A stretch of DNA of 64,000 nucleotides from positions 62,001 to 126,000 of the forward strand of contig JAPDOI010001755.1 in assembly GCA_029168955.1 (NCBI GenBank). The letters run 5' to 3'. This document shows positions 63,019 through 64,000 of this stretch, piece by piece; positions within the stretch are counted from its first letter, which is position 1; every line of letters starts with the position of its first letter. A model generated the notes under the pieces. The model did not search any database and had not been told where the DNA came from. It worked only from the letters and a program-made list of their open reading frames with translations. The translations under genes were made by a program, and so were the position numbers. The DNA is from Aplectana chamaeleonis. Its lineage: Eukaryota; Nematoda; Chromadorea; Rhabditida; Cosmocercidae.

Positions 63019-64000
63019 CGAATAATTTAAGCATCCATAGCAATATCGCGCAACTATGTACGCAGTGAGCGGCAATAACAGGTTGAATTCTTCTTCTGAA
63101 GCTTCATTTCCACCTACAAAAGAAATTAATAAGGCACGACTCATATCTAAACCTGTACGGGCTACAACGCAAAGAATGCTACAAAATCATTTTTTCCGCT
63201 CTAACTTAGCCTCAGGAGCTTATTCGAGGTGCTGAACATATATAAGAGGTCCACTTTCGGTGCTTCGAAAGATCACGGTAAGTATAGGGTAATTATATCG
63301 TTAGGTTTCCGATATTATTGAAATTTTGCCTAGAGAACCCACCCCTAAACCTTTACAGATAAAAAGGAGCTCGACGCTCACTCCGATCTTCCCACTTTCC
63401 CGGAGACACGATATAGGCGAGTACTTGCCCTCCTGATACGAGAGCGTGCCCATCACGGGCAAAGCGTGCCCCCAAAAAGATACTCGACGCTCAAGACGCT
63501 AGTTTCCAAGGGAGGCATACGACGCGGTTCGGAGCCAGGACACGGATGAAGGCAATGCCTTCTGTTCAATTGCCCAATTTCGCGGTACTTGGCCCCACCT
63601 GGACGCTGAAGGCTCTGCTCAATCGCTGGTGGCCCCAGTTGGTGCTCGGTACAGTGGCCGGGTCGCGGCCGGGTCGCGTGTTGGCGTGCGGCCGCGTCGA
63701 GCACCGGTGCGTGAGTACATTTTTGAAAACAAAAAGGTCAGAGGGGCTTATCACCAGGGCAGGAAGCAGCTACTCGCCCACGACAGTCGCTACTGCCCCC
63801 GCGATAGCTGCTACTGTGCGCGACAAAACTTCGGATTTTGCGCTCCATGGCCACTATCCCGCTGGCGGCTTTCAACGGGGCGTGGAGCGCGTTTTCGTCT
63901 GAGCCATTAATCCTTCACAAATTGCGAAAAGGATAAGAGATTCTTAATCCACGGCTCAGAAAAGCCTCTTGGCGAAGTTTCAGCCAAATCGGTGCTATCA
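63019..64000. other. Unassigned sequence
   Basis: The plus frame at 63546-63902 has no recognised domain. A weak SL1/5S-like segment followed by GTACTTGG lies at 63563-63584. CACGGGCAAAGCGTGCCC near 63453 is a short hairpin. Confidence 0.4.

Overview
The window is nuclear DNA from a multicellular eukaryote, most likely a nematode of the rhabditid/strongylid kind. It has no prokaryotic operon structure. The one gene I can reconstruct has short exons bounded by nematode-style splice sites (TTTNCAG acceptors, GTGAGT-like donors) and introns from about 70 bases to several kilobases. Its protein resembles the nematode/animal LPCAT3 (MBOAT5, C. elegans mboa-6) acyltransferase. Most other long open frames are chance frames or lie in repeats.

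Layout: 0.5-2.4 kb, 5.7-6.7 kb, 13.5-16.9 kb, 24.9-26.2 kb, 36.8-37.8 kb and 56.4-57.9 kb are clusters of short inverted-repeat elements that begin AGGCA..., end ...TGCCT, and sit on TTAA or TTGA/TTAG variants. Several are nested or stand end to end sharing one TTAA. From 6.9 to 11.5 kb lies a very long inverted repeat with arms of about 1.06 kb; its spacer holds a 1.9-kb hAT-type element with a perfect 8-bp target duplication. A second hAT-type element with its own 8-bp duplication lies at 11.8-13.2 kb. From 17 to 35 kb the sequence holds scattered candidate exons, hairpin repeats, a tRNA-like sequence and a 1.3-kb palindrome interrupted by a retroposon-like insertion. At 35.4-36.2 kb is a dead mariner element, followed by a retrotransposon fragment.

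From 38.9 to 58.5 kb on the minus strand runs the LPCAT3-like gene. I place eleven exons with consistent phases; one short internal exon is not located. Its introns carry satellite-like 42-bp arrays, hairpins, a second mariner remnant, a Z-DNA-prone stretch and a possible opposite-strand gene at 52.9 kb. From 55.9 to 61 kb are Harbinger-type MITEs with TTA duplications, a CT microsatellite and a resolved nested TTAA insertion. From 61.75 to 63.0 kb is a tandem satellite of 42-bp units, each able to fold into a hairpin.

The enzyme is a membrane-bound lysophospholipid acyltransferase of the Lands cycle. No other gene is identified well enough to link to it functionally. The main interest of the window is its transposon archaeology.
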